Below, piece by piece: positions 63,928 through 64,000 of a stretch of 64,000 bases of DNA (its first letter is position 1; each line of letters begins with the position of its first letter). The position numbers were made by a program, and so were the translations under genes. A model generated the notes under the pieces. The model did no database searches. It had not been told where the DNA came from and saw only the letters and a program-made list of their open reading frames with translations. Location of the stretch: the NCBI GenBank assembly GCA_017390475.1, contig JAFPBO010000052.1, forward strand, positions 20,689-84,688, in the 5' to 3' direction. Source of the stretch: Loktanella sp. (GTDB lineage Bacteria; Pseudomonadota; Alphaproteobacteria; Rhodobacterales; Rhodobacteraceae).

Positions 63928-64000
63928 ATGAGCGATCTATACTGGCTGAGCGACACGCAGATGGCCAAGCTGGAACCCTTTTTCCCAAAGTCCCACGGCA
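63928..64000 (+). CDS. IS5-family transposase, N-terminal part (runs off the window)
   Basis: The 24 visible codons start MSDLYWLSDTQMAKLEPFFP and continue KSHG, the standard N-terminus of IS427-group IS5 transposases. GGAG lies seven bases before the ATG. The DDE catalytic region lies beyond the right edge, so intactness cannot be judged. Confidence 0.85.
   Translation, partial: MSDLYWLSDTQMAKLEPFFPKSHG

Larger units (their letters stand above)
63858..64000 (+). mobile_element. Left end of an IS5-family (IS427-like) insertion sequence, cut by the window edge
   Basis: A transposase gene start is preceded by GAGCTAGGGTCAGGATGCAT near 63858-63877, similar to the terminal repeats (GAG...GGGTCAGGA) of IS427-group elements in alphaproteobacteria. 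The exact end and target duplication cannot be set without the right end. Confidence 0.55.

Overview
The window looks like a chromosome segment from an alphaproteobacterium of the order Rhodobacterales (Roseobacter-group type). Most genes are rich in G+C and use Rhodobacterales-like codons, ATGA and TAATG couplings are frequent, and the cellulose operon is of the alphaproteobacterial bcsN-A-B-Z type. The genus cannot be fixed from this window; the load of gene scars and IS fragments recalls IS-rich marine roseobacters, but that is a guess.

Layout. 1-2.1 kb: a RutE-type reductase, a convergent cysteine hydrolase and hydrolase scars. 2.1-5.3 kb: a clearly A/T-richer three-gene operon on the minus strand (cysteine-free molybdopterin-fold secreted protein, membrane GGDEF-EAL protein, FkbM methyltransferase), followed by folE2. 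6.7-7.5 kb: a gene graveyard (J-domain protein, RND adaptor and ABC ATPase fragments). 7.5-10.2 kb: a P-type cation ATPase. 10.3-15.0 kb: a complete arginine deiminase operon (YfcC-type exchanger, arcA, arcB, arcC), followed by an SDR oxidoreductase and a Crp/Fnr regulator. 16.9-26.9 kb: two very small genes, a giant cyclic beta-1,2-glucan synthase and a CorA transporter. 27.2-28.1 kb: dead pstA and phoB joined by an internal deletion. 28.35-33.35 kb: an Afu/Fbp-type ABC importer with a Pho-box-like sequence upstream and a histidine phosphatase downstream. 33.5 kb: an IS66-like Orf1 remnant. 34-36.3 kb: a KefB/C-type antiporter coupled to an FMN reductase. 36.5-40.8 kb: LysE exporter and divergent LysR, pirin, and a DUF5996-GNAT fusion.

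41-63.6 kb is a biofilm and second-messenger block. Five of the six c-di-GMP genes in the window lie here: a 5TM GGDEF protein, a PAS-GGDEF-EAL giant, a GAF-GGEEL protein with a small coupled partner, and two further PAS/GAF-GGDEF-EAL proteins. They flank a bcsN-bcsA-bcsB-bcsZ-TPR cellulose operon. BcsA carries a PilZ domain, so c-di-GMP should switch cellulose synthesis on. No classical BcsC (TPR plus beta-barrel) is encoded. A periplasmic repeat protein closes the operon, and a lipoprotein/putative outer-membrane-protein pair is transcribed divergently from it, which suggests a split or alternative export route. The right edge enters an IS5-type transposase.

The most original readings are the pstA::phoB deletion scar next to a Pho-box-bearing organophosphate-type importer, the split BcsC hypothesis, and the molybdopterin-fold/GGDEF-EAL sensing pair. 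No tRNA, rRNA or CRISPR array was seen. All family assignments come from reading motifs, not from searches.
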